From: UBA5072 sp041737175
Lineage (GTDB): Bacteria; Bacteroidota; Bacteroidia; Bacteroidales; UBA10428
Assembly (NCBI GenBank): GCA_041737175.1
Contig: JBGSSF010000012.1
Span: 1 to 64,000 of the forward strand
Direction: 5' to 3'
Length of the DNA stretch: 64,000 bases
Shown here piece by piece: positions 63,525 to 64,000 of the stretch; within the stretch, counting starts at the first letter, position 1, and each line of letters starts with the position of its first letter. The translations under genes and the position numbers were made by a program. A model generated the notes under the pieces. It saw only the letters and a list, made by a program, of their open reading frames with translations, was not told the origin of the DNA and did not search any database.

Positions 63525-63602
63525 GGGACGTTAGCTCAGTCGGTTCAGAGCGTCCCGACTGACAAGTCGGGAATTTCACTGGTTCGAGTTCAGTACGTTC
63601 CA
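63525..63602 (+). tRNA. tRNA-Val(GAC)-like gene with unusual anticodon arm
   Basis: 78 nt. The acceptor stem GGGACGT/ACGTTCC, D-arm GCTC...GAGC and T-arm ACTGG-TTCGAGT-TCAGT are present; CCA is not encoded. The anticodon arm is odd: TCCCG and CGGGA enclose ten nt (ACTGACAAGT), three more than the usual 7; A-T pairing of the next position leaves an 8-nt CTGACAAG loop. The anticodon is most likely GAC (Val). Position 61, normally C, is T (G53-U61). It may be a decayed or specialised tRNA. Confidence 0.6.
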
Positions 63603-63670
63603 CTTAATTACACCAGGATCTGCCTTGCATAACCCGCTACGAATTCTAAATAAACACAAATGCGTATTCC

Positions 63671-64000
63671 ATGAAGCAATTCTTCAAAATCCTGCTATAC
63701 ACTATCGGCTCACTTTTGGGTCTGCTGATTCTGCTGGTTCTGATAGGCTGGCTTTACATGGGTATTTCCTCACGGTCATCCGTCAAAAAATGCAAAGCAC
63801 TTCAGTCCGGCGAAGTCAAAACGCTAACTATTGACGATTTTACATTCAGAGACCTGAACAAGAACGGTAAACTGGATATCTATGAGGATTCCAGGAAACC
63901 GGTCGATGAGCGGGTGAACGACCTCATTTCAAAGATGACAATAGAAGAGAAAGCCGGAACGATGTTCTTCATGATGATCTCCATGAAGAAAGACGGTTCC
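63671..64000 (+). CDS. GH3-family glycosidase, N-terminal part (runs off the window)
   Basis: 110 codons from the ATG at 63671 to the window edge. The N-terminus has one hydrophobic signal-anchor helix (~8-30), a Ca-binding-like loop DLNKNGKLDIYED, and then PVDERVNDLISKMTIEEKAGTMF, the standard opening of GH3 beta-glucosidases and beta-xylosidases. The catalytic Asp and the C-terminal domain lie beyond the window. With the GH26 gene at 9785 it shows some glycan-degrading capacity. Confidence 0.85.
   Translation, partial: MKQFFKILLYTIGSLLGLLILLVLIGWLYMGISSRSSVKKCKALQSGEVKTLTIDDFTFRDLNKNGKLDIYEDSRKPVDERVNDLISKMTIEEKAGTMFFMMISMKKDGS

Overview
The window looks like a chromosome segment of a Bacteroidota bacterium, most likely a Bacteroidales-type environmental lineage. 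The case rests on several independent signs: a type IX secretion (T9SS) cargo with a gliding-motility type C-terminal domain next to a PorP/SprF partner, type III glutamine synthetase, a fused SecDF, DUF3857, DUF4783, DUF5686, DUF3109 and TIGR02757 proteins, and many copies of the Bacteroidota -7 promoter box TAnnTTTG in front of genes. Most genes are housekeeping or envelope genes.

Layout: 1-570 is the 3' end of an rRNA operon (23S end, 5S, terminator). 620-9635 holds envelope genes (porin, MltF transglycosylase, LolC/E-type permease, DUF1343/NamZ-like muramidase) with a Nudix hydrolase, an alpha/beta hydrolase and a metallophosphoesterase; a nested-palindrome element lies at 7520-7754. 9785-17280 holds a GH26 lipoprotein, two tandem DUF3857/transglutaminase-like proteins, a metallo-beta-lactamase-fold hydrolase, an aminotransferase and a DUF1573 lipoprotein. 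17442-23664 is metabolism and translation (valS, pdxH, YihY-type membrane protein, nadC, DUF4783, rlmH). A large NtrY-like histidine kinase follows (23699-27337).

27430-37538 is a surface/secretion block: a 1177-residue T9SS type B cargo, PorP/SprF, a PD40+PKD protein, an unknown secreted protein and a propeller-SpoIIE sensor phosphatase. 37539-45265 holds a pseudouridine synthase, glmM, a DUF5686 outer-membrane protein, era and der, and a small lipoprotein. 45425-57330 holds a PorE-like TPR/PD40/OmpA protein, glnN, a ThuA-like lipoprotein, a DUF3109 protein and a run secDF-tatA-lolD-TIGR02757-TrmN6.

The most unusual locus is 59335-61910 on the minus strand: an N-terminally truncated Rrf2 regulator, a cupredoxin-fold subunit II that has lost all CuA cysteines, and a B-type-like heme-copper oxidase subunit I in which the helix VI metal-ligand His and the +4 residue are both Asp. 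This is unlikely to be an ordinary oxygen reductase; a quinol-dependent NO reductase or another reductase is the working idea. The window ends with an MlrC-like lipoprotein, an odd tRNA-Val(GAC)-like gene and the start of a GH3 glycosidase.

A second theme is intergenic: 7-9 bp tandem repeats and GC-rich palindromes sit in many gene junctions, and at several they provide or directly touch the stop codons of the flanking genes.
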